DNA of 23,278 nt from Phycisphaerales bacterium UBA2396 (GTDB lineage Bacteria > Planctomycetota > Phycisphaerae > Phycisphaerales > UBA1924), in assembly GCA_002343325.1 (NCBI GenBank), contig DDSG01000003.1, positions 1 through 23,278 of the forward strand, written 5' to 3'. The position numbers and the translations under genes were made by a program. The notes under the pieces were generated by a model. It made no database searches. It worked only from the letters and a program-made list of their open reading frames with translations, and was not told where the DNA came from. This document shows positions 15,622 to 23,031 of this stretch, one piece after another; position 1 is the first letter of the stretch, and each line of letters opens with the position of its first letter.

Positions 15622-15644
15622 GGCTGCCCGGTTCGGGGAAGCCC
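15621..15644 (+). terminator. Weak terminator-like hairpin after the LptE-like gene
   Basis: GGGCT (15621-15625) pairs with AGCCC (15640-15644), with an inner CCCG (15627-15630)/CGGG (15634-15637). It overlaps the last base of the stop codon and is followed by TTGTCT, a weak T tract. The remaining 144 bases before ftsH show no other clear element. Confidence 0.4.
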
Positions 15645-15788
15645 TTGTCTGACCATGTGGGGTGGCCCGCCGAGGCCCGGCGCGAACACCGGGACGTCCA
15701 AAGCCCTACCGTTCTGCAGGTTCTCGGCCGATTGGGGTGCATCCGGACCCGGAAGCGGCCGAAAGACTGAGTGAGGTATCCACCGCTG

Positions 15789-17867
15789 ATGCGCACGCCC
15801 TCCAACGCCGATCTCCCCACGAACTCGGGCCCGGTTTCCGCCCATTTCGCGGACGAAAGCCGCCCGAAGCGCGAAGGGCAGAAGTCCCCGCCGCCCGGTG
15901 GCCCCAAGGGGGATCAGCCTCCGCCGCCGGCGAGCCGAGGTCTCTTCGGCGTGTTCATGGTGGTGGTGATGGTCAGCATGATCTACATGCTGCTGACCTC
16001 GACGGGCCCGGGCGAGTCGATCTCGACGAAGGAATTCGAGCGGCTGTACACGCACACGCCCCAGCTCATCGAGCCGGGCAGCGTCGAGATCCGTGAGGAC
16101 ATGGTGCGTGCGATGCGTCGGGCCGGCCCGGACGCGGAAGCGGCGCCCGTGTACATTCCGATCAACGCGGCGGCCCGCGAGCAGATCGTTGGCGAAATCG
16201 CCCGCATCACCGGGAACGACTTCCGGACTCGAACGGCGAGCGTGTGGCTGCAGCTTGTTTTTCTGTTCGGGCCGTTCCTTCTGCTCATTCTGCTGGTCTG
16301 GTTCCTGATCAGCCGCGGGCTGCGCGGGGCCGGGGGCCCGGGCGGGATGCTCGGCAACTTCGGCAAGAGCAAGCACCGCGTCATGAACAAGGAAATGACC
16401 GGCGTCACGTTTGCGGACGTCGCCGGCATCGACGAGGCGAAGGAAGAAGTCGGCGAGATCATCGAGTTCCTCAAGAATCCCAAGAAGTTCGCCAAGATCG
16501 GCGGGCGGATTCCCCGCGGCGTTCTGCTGATCGGCGAGCCCGGATGCGGCAAGACACTGCTCGCCAAGGCGATCGCGGGCGAGGCCGATGTGCCGTTCTT
16601 CTCGATCTCCGGCTCGGACTTTGTCGAGATGTTCGTGGGCGTGGGTGCGTCGCGCGTGCGTGACTTGTTCAAGCAGGCCAAGGACAGCTCGCCCTGCATC
16701 ATCTTCCTGGACGAGATCGACGCCGTGGGCCGTCGTCGCGGCAGCGGGTTCAACACGGGCGGGCACGACGAGCGTGAGCAGACCCTCAACGCGATTCTCG
16801 TCGAGATGGACGGGTTTACCCCGACGGACGGCGTGATCGTGATCGCGGCGACCAACCGGGCCGACGTGCTCGACCCGGCTCTGATCCGTCCGGGACGATT
16901 CGATCGGCAGGTCGTCGTGCCGCTGCCCGACGTGAAGGGGCGTGTGGACATCCTGCGGGTGCACGCGAAGAAGGTGAAGCTCGGGCCCGATGTTGACATC
17001 GAGAAGATCGCCCGCGGAACTCCCATGTTCTCCGGGGCGGAACTGGCGGCGATCATCAACGAAGCCGCGATCATGGCGACGATGGCCAACAAGGACTTTG
17101 TGGAGCACGAGGACCTCGAGGAAGCTCGCGACAAGGTGAAGTTCGGCCGGGCGAAGAAGAGCCGCGTCCGCGAGAAGGACGAGAACAAGCTCGTCGCGTA
17201 TCACGAGGCCGGGCACGCGGTGCTTCAGGCGTTGCTCAAGGACGCCGACCCTCTGCACAAGGTGACGATCATTCCGCGTGGAGCGGCGGGCGGAGCAACG
17301 TTCAGCCTGCCTCAGAAGGACCGCATGGGCTACAGCCTCAAGTGGCTCCAGTCGACGATGCGTGTGCTGTGCGGCGGGCGGATCGCGGAAGCCAGAGCGA
17401 TGGGCGACGTGTCCACGGGCGCCTCGCAGGACATCGCCCAGGTGACGTCGATCGCGCGGATGATGGTGCTCGAGTGGGGCATGAGCGACGCGTTGGGATT
17501 CGTGCGCTACTCCGGCTCCGACACGAGGGAGATGTACCTCCCGGACAAGGCGTATTCGGAGGACACGGCTCGCGACATCGATGTCGAGGTGCGTCGGATC
17601 GTGGATGGGGCGTACGCCGAAGCGGAGCGGATGCTGACCGAGCAATGGGCCAAGGTTGAGGCGGTCGCCGACGCGCTGCTTCGCTACGAGACGCTCACGG
17701 GCGACGAAGTTCACAAGCTGATGCGTGGCGAGACGCTGGGCAAGCCGACCGTCGCGGAGTTGCTGCGGGCGGAGGCGAAGCGAGCAGCGGAAGCCGCCCC
17801 CGCTGCACCGGCAATCTCCGAGACCCGAACGGATCTGCCGCCGGGCGCACTCCCGAGCCCCGGCTGA
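15789..17867 (+). CDS. ftsH: ATP-dependent zinc metalloprotease FtsH
   Basis: A 692-residue membrane-bound AAA+ protease that degrades damaged or regulatory membrane and cytosolic proteins. A Pro-rich cytoplasmic tail (1-50) precedes TM1 (about 52-70), a periplasmic domain and TM2 (about 153-174). The AAA module has Walker A GEPGCGKT (249-256), Walker B IIFLDEIDA, a pore-loop region DFVEMFVGVGASRVR and the SRH region ATNRADVLDPALIRPGRFDRQ. The protease domain has zinc motif HEAGH (His472, Glu473, His476) with Asp548 in TGASQDIAQ as the likely third ligand. Walker A carries Glu and Cys where GPPGTGKT is usual, but the consensus GxxGxGKT is kept. ATG at 15789 is chosen; a GTG at 15771 would add six residues, and neither has a good ribosome site. 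Confidence 0.95.
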   Translation: MRTPSNADLPTNSGPVSAHFADESRPKREGQKSPPPGGPKGDQPPPPASRGLFGVFMVVVMVSMIYMLLTSTGPGESISTKEFERLYTHTPQLIEPGSVEIREDMVRAMRRAGPDAEAAPVYIPINAAAREQIVGEIARITGNDFRTRTASVWLQLVFLFGPFLLLILLVWFLISRGLRGAGGPGGMLGNFGKSKHRVMNKEMTGVTFADVAGIDEAKEEVGEIIEFLKNPKKFAKIGGRIPRGVLLIGEPGCGKTLLAKAIAGEADVPFFSISGSDFVEMFVGVGASRVRDLFKQAKDSSPCIIFLDEIDAVGRRRGSGFNTGGHDEREQTLNAILVEMDGFTPTDGVIVIAATNRADVLDPALIRPGRFDRQVVVPLPDVKGRVDILRVHAKKVKLGPDVDIEKIARGTPMFSGAELAAIINEAAIMATMANKDFVEHEDLEEARDKVKFGRAKKSRVREKDENKLVAYHEAGHAVLQALLKDADPLHKVTIIPRGAAGGATFSLPQKDRMGYSLKWLQSTMRVLCGGRIAEARAMGDVSTGASQDIAQVTSIARMMVLEWGMSDALGFVRYSGSDTREMYLPDKAYSEDTARDIDVEVRRIVDGAYAEAERMLTEQWAKVEAVADALLRYETLTGDEVHKLMRGETLGKPTVAELLRAEAKRAAEAAPAAPAISETRTDLPPGALPSPG

Positions 17868-17889
17868 AGGTGTCTCCTGACGGGCGAGA

Positions 17890-18306
17890 TCAGCGGGTGC
17901 CCAGCCTTGTGAGGATGGGGCCGGCGATCATCGCACCGGCGAAGGCCAACGCCACCCCCCCCACCACGCTGGCGGCGACGTAGAACGCCGCGGCCCAGGG
18001 GCGACCCTGCGTCCACAACTGGTGCGACTCCCACGCGAAGCTCGAATAGGTCGTGAACCCGCCGAGAAGCCCGACAACGACGGCGTTTCTGTAGTCCTCA
18101 CGCACGCCCGCTGCGATGAGACCCGGGGCCAGCAGGCCGATCGCGAGGCAGCCGACCATGTTAACGGCGAGCGTTCCCCACGGAAACGCCTGACCACCGT
18201 GTGGTGAGTCGGGATTGATGGCCTTCACGGCGTGAACGACACCGAAACGTGCGAGCGTACCGGCTGCACCTCCGGCCGCGAGGAGCATGACGCCGAGCGT
18301 GCTCAC
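17890..18306 (-). CDS. crcB: Fluoride channel FluC/CrcB
   Basis: A 138-residue, four-helix membrane protein of the CrcB/FluC family, which forms dual-topology dimeric channels expelling fluoride from the cytoplasm. Landmarks are GAAGTLARF (Arg20) in TM1, GTLAVNMVGCLAIG (Asn49) in TM2, and GGFTTYSSFAWE (82-93) in TM3, the fluoride-track segment with Phe84 and Phe90. Length is at the upper end of the family because of a PDSPHGGQAFPW loop. The GTG start overlaps the TGA of the upstream AsmA-like gene (GTGA), so translation is probably coupled. No fluoride riboswitch is apparent in the 33 bases between the operon's -10 box and first ATG. It converges with ftsH, 22 bases apart. Confidence 0.92.
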   Translation of the reverse strand: MSTLGVMLLAAGGAAGTLARFGVVHAVKAINPDSPHGGQAFPWGTLAVNMVGCLAIGLLAPGLIAAGVREDYRNAVVVGLLGGFTTYSSFAWESHQLWTQGRPWAAAFYVAASVVGGVALAFAGAMIAGPILTRLGTR

Positions 18307-19208
18307 TTGTTCTTGTCGCCGCCGAAGATCCCCTTCAGGCCGTCTTCGACACCCTTCTTGAGGCCCTCTTCGACGCCCTTGGCGGCGTCCTCGACACCCT
18401 TCTTGACGGCGTCCTGCGCCTGCTGGGCGGCCTTCTCCAGTTCCTTGCCCACGTGCGACTCGAGCTTGACGCCCAGATCGGACAGATTGCCCAAGGCCGA
18501 CAACTGCCCCTGCAGATCGCCCAGGATGTCCGTCGGGATAATCCCCTGGCCATTCTCGGCGGCGGTCGCGAGGATCGCACGAACGATGATCCCGGCGACG
18601 TCCGCGAGGGGCAATCCCTTCGTCTGGCTGCCGATGTCCTTCAGTTCGATCCGCTCGATCGGAACGACGATCGCTCCGAGCGGCAGCCCGGCGTCGAGCA
18701 TGTCGACCGACACCCGGACGTCCCTGATCTGCAGGTCGCGGACGATGAACTTCTTCTCGCCGCCGCTCGAAGGGGCCGGCGTGCCCGCGTCTCCACCCTT
18801 GCCGGAGAGTTTGGACAGGTTGTCGAGGATGACCTTGTAGTTGGTCTTGCCGTCTTTCTTCTCGAGCGAGACGCGGATGACGTTCATCTCGAGCTTGGGG
18901 ATCTCGACCACGGGCTCGCGGAGCGACTGAAGCGACACCTGCACCGCGCCGGACCCGAGCCCGAGGAACTGCTCGGCCTTGAATCCCTCCGGGTTGGCAA
19001 CCTTGAGGTCGGACAAGGCGGCCTTGCCCGAGAAGACGCCGATGTCCGCCGCACCCAGCGTGGTCTTGACACCCATGGCGTAGGTGCCGCCCTTCTCCAC
19101 ACCGACCTTCACCAGATCGTTGATGTAGAAGAGCCCGGCCACCGCCGCGCCCACGACCAGCACCGCCAGAACGACCACCAGAAGCACCAACCGCTTCACG
19201 AGCTTCAT
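18303..19208 (-). CDS. AsmA-like membrane-anchored envelope protein
   Basis: A 301-residue protein. ATG at 19208 follows AAGGAG (19215-19220) and starts MKLVKRLVLLVVVLAVLVVG, a single N-terminal membrane anchor (about 7-28) with the rest outside the cytoplasm. The body VKTTLGAADIGVFSGKAALSDLKVANPEGF is the usual AsmA N-terminal pattern, and a second strand-rich part follows (FIVRDLQIRDVRVSVDML). AsmA-like proteins are linked to lipid transport and outer-membrane homeostasis, but this one is short. Residues 255-301 form a long amphipathic segment with repeated KKGVED/AKGVEE units, possibly membrane-surface or coiled-coil. It is cotranscribed with the fluoride channel through a GTGA overlap. 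The role is inferred from fold resemblance only. Confidence 0.72.
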   Translation of the reverse strand: MKLVKRLVLLVVVLAVLVVGAAVAGLFYINDLVKVGVEKGGTYAMGVKTTLGAADIGVFSGKAALSDLKVANPEGFKAEQFLGLGSGAVQVSLQSLREPVVEIPKLEMNVIRVSLEKKDGKTNYKVILDNLSKLSGKGGDAGTPAPSSGGEKKFIVRDLQIRDVRVSVDMLDAGLPLGAIVVPIERIELKDIGSQTKGLPLADVAGIIVRAILATAAENGQGIIPTDILGDLQGQLSALGNLSDLGVKLESHVGKELEKAAQQAQDAVKKGVEDAAKGVEEGLKKGVEDGLKGIFGGDKNK

Positions 19209-19235
19209 GCGCTGCTCCTTGCCCCGCCCGGCCTC

Positions 19236-19241
19236 ATTGTA
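19236..19241 (-). promoter_or_regulatory. -10 box TACAAT for the AsmA-like/FluC operon
   Basis: Read on the minus strand, TACAAT is close to the bacterial consensus TATAAT. It lies 27 bases before the ATG at 19208, leaving a leader of about 20 bases that carries AAGGAG. This start therefore has a conventional leader, unlike the divergent gene at 19277. Confidence 0.55.
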
Positions 19242-19265
19242 TCCCACGCTTGTTCGATCTTGTGC

Positions 19266-19271
19266 TACGCT
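19266..19271 (+). promoter_or_regulatory. -10-like box TACGCT before the small exported protein gene
   Basis: TACGCT lies five bases before the ATG at 19277 with no Shine-Dalgarno between. It is identical to the box before HMG-CoA lyase. It faces the divergent TACAAT box 25 bases away, so both promoters share a very short control region. Confidence 0.45.
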
Positions 19272-19276
19272 CTGGC

Positions 19277-19813
19277 ATGCGATTCCTCGCGTTGCTCGCC
19301 CTCTCCTTGCAGCCTCAGCCCGTCACCCCGGGCACGCAGGACGAGAGCCCGCTCGCAAAGGATCTGCGCGTCAAGCAGAACGACCTCCGCCAGCCCGCCG
19401 GGTTCGAGCGTGTGTACGAGCTCCGCGGAGTCGACGGACGGACAGTTCGCTACGCCCGCATCAACGGGGCATTGATCGCCCTCTTCCCGCGTTCACAGTA
19501 CGAGTCCGGCATGCCCGCAATCCCCGGCGGAACGACTTTCATGATCGGTCGACCCGAGGATCTCGCGGCAGACCGCCCGCTTCCCTCGGCGCCATCGATC
19601 TATTCCGCCGCGGTCGCGCTCGATGCTTCGGCTTCGCACGTCATCACGCCACAGTCGGCCGCGCTCACCGCATCATCCGCCGCCGAGCGTGTCTCCGTGA
19701 GACCCGATGCGCGAGATGCCTTCACGGACACGCGTTCAATCTGGACGGATGAGAACTATCGTCGGATGCGCCTTTCTGAAATCCTGACACCGGATGTTCG
19801 ATCGCGCGAGTGA
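19277..19813 (+). CDS. Small exported protein of unknown function
   Basis: A 178-residue protein I do not recognise. It starts MRFLALLALSLQPQPVTPG, a very short hydrophobic leader that may be a signal peptide. The central part FERVYELRGVDGRTVRYARINGALIALFPRSQYE reads as a small beta-rich domain. The C-terminal half is rich in Ala, Ser and Pro and probably disordered, ending NYRRMRLSEILTPDVRSRE. ATG at 19277 is chosen because of the TACGCT box; upstream in-frame codons reach 19250 but lie in the promoter. It is divergent from the AsmA-like operon and followed by a promoter-like box for the next gene. Confidence 0.6.
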   Translation: MRFLALLALSLQPQPVTPGTQDESPLAKDLRVKQNDLRQPAGFERVYELRGVDGRTVRYARINGALIALFPRSQYESGMPAIPGGTTFMIGRPEDLAADRPLPSAPSIYSAAVALDASASHVITPQSAALTASSAAERVSVRPDARDAFTDTRSIWTDENYRRMRLSEILTPDVRSRE

Positions 19814-19848
19814 CACGCGATCCCGTGGATCGTCGTGTGCAGCTCTGG

Positions 19849-19854
19849 TACACT
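19849..19854 (+). promoter_or_regulatory. Extended -10-like box TGGTACACT
   Basis: TACACT preceded by TGG (19846-19848) forms an extended -10 pattern. It lies 29 bases before the ATG at 19884. The sequence around it, GTACACTGCG, recurs at 20521-20530 before the beta-helix cluster. Confidence 0.4.
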
Positions 19855-19883
19855 GCGGGCCCCGCCGACCTCGTAACGTCGGG

Positions 19884-20405
19884 ATGGAGGGACGCCGCGT
19901 GCTGGTGCTGGAAGGTGAGATCAGACGGGTTGGGTCATGGTCCGGTCGGGGTGGCTCAGACGGCGGACGCCTCGAGTCTCTCGATATCGGCGATCACCAT
20001 CTCCGAAGGCTTGGGTCCACGGCGTACCTGCGTGACGCTCTCGCCGCCGGGCTGGGACAGCGGTGCACCATCGCCCTGGCCGCACCGCTCGCGGGTCGGT
20101 TCGGCTCTGAGTTGCTCGGCGTGCGTCTGCCGGACGGAAGCGTGCGCATGGCGGGTCCGGCGCGATTGATCAAGATGCTTCTCGGACTTCTGCTGGTGCT
20201 TCCCGCGGCCGCTGTGATCCTCTTTGGCGTGCCGGGCTTCCTGGTGCTGCTCGGCGTTCAACAGTTGCTGCCCTTCCTCGGCGGGCTTCTCATCTACGTC
20301 GGAGCTGCCGTGTTGGCCGGATTCATCCTGTATTGCTGGTACTTCGCGGCGTGCGTGCCGTTTGACTACGCCCGTGCGCAAGTCCGCCTCTCGGGCAGAG
20401 CCTGA
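19884..20405 (+). CDS. Small membrane protein with two C-terminal helices, unknown function
   Basis: A 173-residue protein I do not recognise. Residues 1-95 look like a cytoplasmic beta-rich domain (VLVLEGEIRRVG, RCTIALAAPLAG, LLGVRLPDGSVRMAG). Two strongly hydrophobic segments follow at about 97-123 and 130-154, separated by a short turn (GVQQLLPFLGG), then a short tail. The ATG at 19884 has no clear ribosome site; an alternative GTG in VLVLEG lies a few codons later. The reading frame and hydrophobic pattern support a real gene, and the spacing from the TACACT box is reasonable. No operon partner is evident. Confidence 0.55.
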   Translation: MEGRRVLVLEGEIRRVGSWSGRGGSDGGRLESLDIGDHHLRRLGSTAYLRDALAAGLGQRCTIALAAPLAGRFGSELLGVRLPDGSVRMAGPARLIKMLLGLLLVLPAAAVILFGVPGFLVLLGVQQLLPFLGGLLIYVGAAVLAGFILYCWYFAACVPFDYARAQVRLSGRA

Positions 20406-20459
20406 CACATCCCTCGAATTAGTAGCGCATGTGTGTCCGATGCCTTGGGCGCCGTTCGG

Positions 20460-20594
20460 CCGAGCCGGTCAGAGCGAGCCAGATCAATCAGGAAGGGGTG
20501 TGAATCCCCGTCATCACGCTGTACACTGCGAGAGCAGATCAGGTCGGCGTTCGAAGCTGACCTTCGGAGGCTTTGGAAGTCAGGCCGCTCTCGG
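20460..20594 (+). ncRNA. Possible structured leader with partial cobalamin-riboswitch resemblance (speculative)
   Basis: In order it shows GGAA (20491-20494), a hairpin GGGG-tgtgaat-CCCC whose loop reads GGTG..AATCC (20497-20507), CACGC (20515-20519), ACTG (20525-20528) and AAGTCAGG (20577-20584). These resemble GGGAA, GGUGxxAAxCC, CCCGC, ACUGU and the AAGUCAGG start of the B12 box in cobalamin riboswitches. CCGAG (20460-20464) could pair with CTCGG (20590-20594) as a closing stem. Against it, CCCGC is mutated, the spacing to ACTG is too long, the box lacks AGACC, and a TACACT promoter box lies inside. Chance similarity is quite possible. Confidence 0.2.
20522..20527 (+). promoter_or_regulatory. 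-10-like box TACACT before the beta-helix cluster
   Basis: TACACT lies 82 bases before the ATG of the first beta-helix gene and would give a leader of about 76 bases ending in GGAGAGGAG. It conflicts with the riboswitch-like reading of the same stretch, since transcripts from here would lack the first half of that structure. Confidence 0.4.
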
Positions 20595-20609
20595 AGAGGA
20601 GAAGAGTCG

Positions 20610-21749
20610 ATGGGTCGGAAGGATCAACGAGGCAAGATGGTTATCGGTGCGCTCGCTTCGCTCATGATCATGGGCGTCGCGGTGGTGGCGGGTCCGTTGA
20701 ATCCACCTGCCGGGCCTTTCACGAGCACGTACAAGACGCTCACCGAGGTCGAGCCGCGGATCGCCATCAACGCGACGAACACTCCCGGCGATGCCGACAG
20801 CATCTTTCGCATCACCCAGCCCGGTTCGTACTACCTCACCGGGAACATCACCGGCGTTTCCGGACGGAAGGGGATCGAGATCGTTTCCGACGGGGTGACG
20901 ATCGATCTGAACGGTTTTGCGCTGCTCGGCGTTCCAGGATCGCTCGATGGCATCCAGGCGGCCACGCAGGTCCGCTCCGTTTCCATCCGAAATGGGACGG
21001 TCCGCGGCTGGGGTGGGCACGGCATCGATCTCTTCCTGAACAACACGGTGGGCGGATCGATCGAACACGTTCACGCGTTTGGTAACCTCGGATCCGGAAT
21101 ACGCTCCGGCTCCTCGATGGCGGTCGACCACTGCACGTCGACGGGCAACACCGTTGCGGGCTTTACCGTCGCGATCACAACAGTGATCACCAACTGCACG
21201 GCCTCGAGCAACGGGGGGAGCGGGTTTGTGCTCAACGGGAACAACGTCGCGACGAACTGCGTGGCCTATCTCAATTCCGGAGCCGGTTTCAACGCGTCCA
21301 GCGGCTCGGCGATCTCTCACAGCGTCGCGAGGAACAATCGGGGAAACGGGTTTGACCTGGGAACCTCCTGCTCGATCGTGCACTCCAACGCGGTGGCGAA
21401 CGAGCTCAACGGCATCCGGGTGGCCAGCGGGTGCATCGTCCGCGAGAACAACTGCGATTCCAACGGCCTGGGCCCCAGCGACGGCGCCAACATCCTGGTG
21501 ACCGGGCTGGAAAACCGCATCGAGCGGAATCACTGCAACATCGCCGATCGCGGGATCGACGTTGACAGCGCCGCCAACCTCATCATCGGCAACACGTGCA
21601 GGGGAAACGTCATCAACTACGACATTGTCGCCAATAACCGGTACGGGCCCATCCTGAACATCCCCGCCTCGGGCACGGCAGCCGTCAGCGGAAGCAGCGC
21701 CGCCGGCACACTCACAACCACCGACCCGCACGCCAACTTCTCGATGTAA
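20610..21749 (+). CDS. Exported right-handed beta-helix repeat protein (paralogue 1, Sec-type leader)
   Basis: A 379-residue exported protein. ATG at 20610 follows GGAGAGGAG (20593-20601); the frame extends to 20433 but that part is leader. MGRKDQRGKMVIGALASLM starts a Sec-type signal or anchor with no twin arginine. A conserved head follows (PLNPPAGP, TLTEVEPRIAINATNTPGD, GSYYLTGN, VTIDLNGFALLGVPGS). From about residue 110 come coils of 21-22 residues with the pattern NCxAxxNxGxGF, an Asn/Gly/Ser/Cys-rich ladder typical of parallel beta-helix folds. The tail ends DPHANFSM, similar to DY-ending DPxANF in the next gene. Such proteins are often pectin-lyase-like or surface structural. No catalytic residues are evident, so the function is open. 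Confidence 0.85.
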   Translation: MGRKDQRGKMVIGALASLMIMGVAVVAGPLNPPAGPFTSTYKTLTEVEPRIAINATNTPGDADSIFRITQPGSYYLTGNITGVSGRKGIEIVSDGVTIDLNGFALLGVPGSLDGIQAATQVRSVSIRNGTVRGWGGHGIDLFLNNTVGGSIEHVHAFGNLGSGIRSGSSMAVDHCTSTGNTVAGFTVAITTVITNCTASSNGGSGFVLNGNNVATNCVAYLNSGAGFNASSGSAISHSVARNNRGNGFDLGTSCSIVHSNAVANELNGIRVASGCIVRENNCDSNGLGPSDGANILVTGLENRIERNHCNIADRGIDVDSAANLIIGNTCRGNVINYDIVANNRYGPILNIPASGTAAVSGSSAAGTLTTTDPHANFSM

Positions 21750-21774
21750 TTCACTGAAGGGAGAGGACCCACCC

Positions 21775-22983
21775 ATGACAACGCCACCGAACAGTTCCAA
21801 TGCGCCCGACTTGCCAGGGACTCCCGGTCATTCGACAGCCGAGCGCCGCGCGATCCTGGCGGGACTTGGCGGCCTCGCGGCTGGCGCTTTCCTCGCCGGA
21901 CGCGCCCAGGCCGGCCCGCTCAACCCCCCGGCCGGGCCGGTCGCAAGCACGGGCAAGACGCTCACGGATGTCGAGCCACGCATCGCTATCAATGCGACCA
22001 ACACGCCGGGCGACGCACAGTCTGTGTTTCGGATCTCTCAGTCCGGGTCTTACTATCTGACCGGGAACGTCATTGGAGCCTCGGGAAAGAACGGCATCCT
22101 CATCGCGACAAGCAACGTGACCATCGATCTCAACGGGTTCACACTCTTCGGCGTCACTGGTTCGCTTCACGGCATCGCTCGAAACGCCAATCTGAACTCG
22201 GGGATTCGCATCCACAACGGAACCATCTCCGGCTGGGGGCTCGACGGGATCAACCTGCCGCTGAACGGCTCCGGTGAAACACGCGGCTTTCACTACGACT
22301 CGATTATCTGCCGCGACAACGGCGGGGTTGGCTTCTGGATCGGTGATGGAAGCGTTCTGACACGATGCGTTTCGGCCGGCAACGACTCCCACGGATTTGC
22401 AGCCAACAACAACGTCCGATTCAGCGACTGCGTGGCCAACGCGAATGGCGGCAACGGATTCAGCGGCGGCTTCGGGTGCTCGTTCGCCGGTTGCATCGCT
22501 CGCGCGAACACCGGCTCGGGGTTCGCTCCTACCTCCAACTCCGTGTTTCTCAATTGCTCGAGCAGCAACAGCTCGCAAGGGAGCGGCTTCGTGCTCATCC
22601 GCAGCGTCGCGATCGGTTGCGAGTCCACGTTTAACTTCGTGCGGGGGTTCCTCGCCAGCAACCAGTCAACTCTTGACACGTGCGTTGCGATCAACAACGA
22701 CATCGGCATCGAAGTCAGCTCGAACTCCTCCATCATCAACTGCAATGTCGTCGGAGTCTCGGTGGGCATCTCCGTGACCGGCTCGGACAATCGCATCGAC
22801 GGCAACAACGTGGTCGACTCTTCGACCGGCATCTCCATCAGTTCGGCGGGAAACCTCGTAATCCGAAACTCGGTCTCGGGCGGGACCCGCTATAGCATCG
22901 CCGCCGGCAATTCTGTCGGCCCCATCACAACCGCCGCGAACATCGCAACTCTCACCAACCCGGCAGCAAACTTCGACTACTGA
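21775..22983 (+). CDS. Exported right-handed beta-helix repeat protein (paralogue 2, Tat leader)
   Basis: A 402-residue paralogue of the previous protein, 25 bases downstream with ribosome site GAAGGGAGAGGA. The N-terminal region is polar for 23 residues, then ERRAILAGLGGLAAGAFLAG with twin arginines 24-25 and cleavage near AQA-GP, a Tat-type signal. The same conserved head follows (PLNPPAGP, TLTDVEPRIAINATNTPGDAQ, SGSYYLTGN, VTIDLNGFTLFGVTGS). Beta-helix coils occupy the rest, with repeats such as DCVANANGGNGFSGG and GCIARANTGSGFAP. It ends NPAANFDY. The Tat leader suggests export as a folded protein or with a bound cofactor; neither is shown. It is probably in one operon with paralogues 1 and 3. 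Confidence 0.87.
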   Translation: MTTPPNSSNAPDLPGTPGHSTAERRAILAGLGGLAAGAFLAGRAQAGPLNPPAGPVASTGKTLTDVEPRIAINATNTPGDAQSVFRISQSGSYYLTGNVIGASGKNGILIATSNVTIDLNGFTLFGVTGSLHGIARNANLNSGIRIHNGTISGWGLDGINLPLNGSGETRGFHYDSIICRDNGGVGFWIGDGSVLTRCVSAGNDSHGFAANNNVRFSDCVANANGGNGFSGGFGCSFAGCIARANTGSGFAPTSNSVFLNCSSSNSSQGSGFVLIRSVAIGCESTFNFVRGFLASNQSTLDTCVAINNDIGIEVSSNSSIINCNVVGVSVGISVTGSDNRIDGNNVVDSSTGISISSAGNLVIRNSVSGGTRYSIAAGNSVGPITTAANIATLTNPAANFDY

Positions 22984-22985
22984 TA

Positions 22986-23000
22986 CAGCACGCGTTGCTG
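22986..23000 (+). other. Small hairpin between beta-helix paralogues 2 and 3
   Basis: CAGCA (22986-22990) pairs with TGCTG (22996-23000) around CGCGT, starting two bases after the stop. The stem is short with no T run. It might modulate relative expression of paralogue 3, or be chance. Confidence 0.25.
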
Positions 23001-23031
23001 AAGTCGGTTCGGTAAGCCCGAAGGAGTCACC

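Noticed and set aside
15622..15788. Possible tRNA or small RNA between lptE and ftsH
   Set aside because: A GGTTCGGG stretch recalls a T-loop, but no cloverleaf or acceptor pairing could be built.
16533..16556. FtsH Walker A reads GEPGCGKT instead of GPPGTGKT
   Set aside because: The GxxGxGKT consensus including Lys255 and Thr256 is intact, so activity is expected.
14754..17714. 986-residue minus-strand open frame opposite ftsH and lptE
   Set aside because: The translation is Arg/His/Pro/Leu-rich with no domain, as expected for antisense of GC-rich genes; the plus strand holds clear FtsH and LptE.
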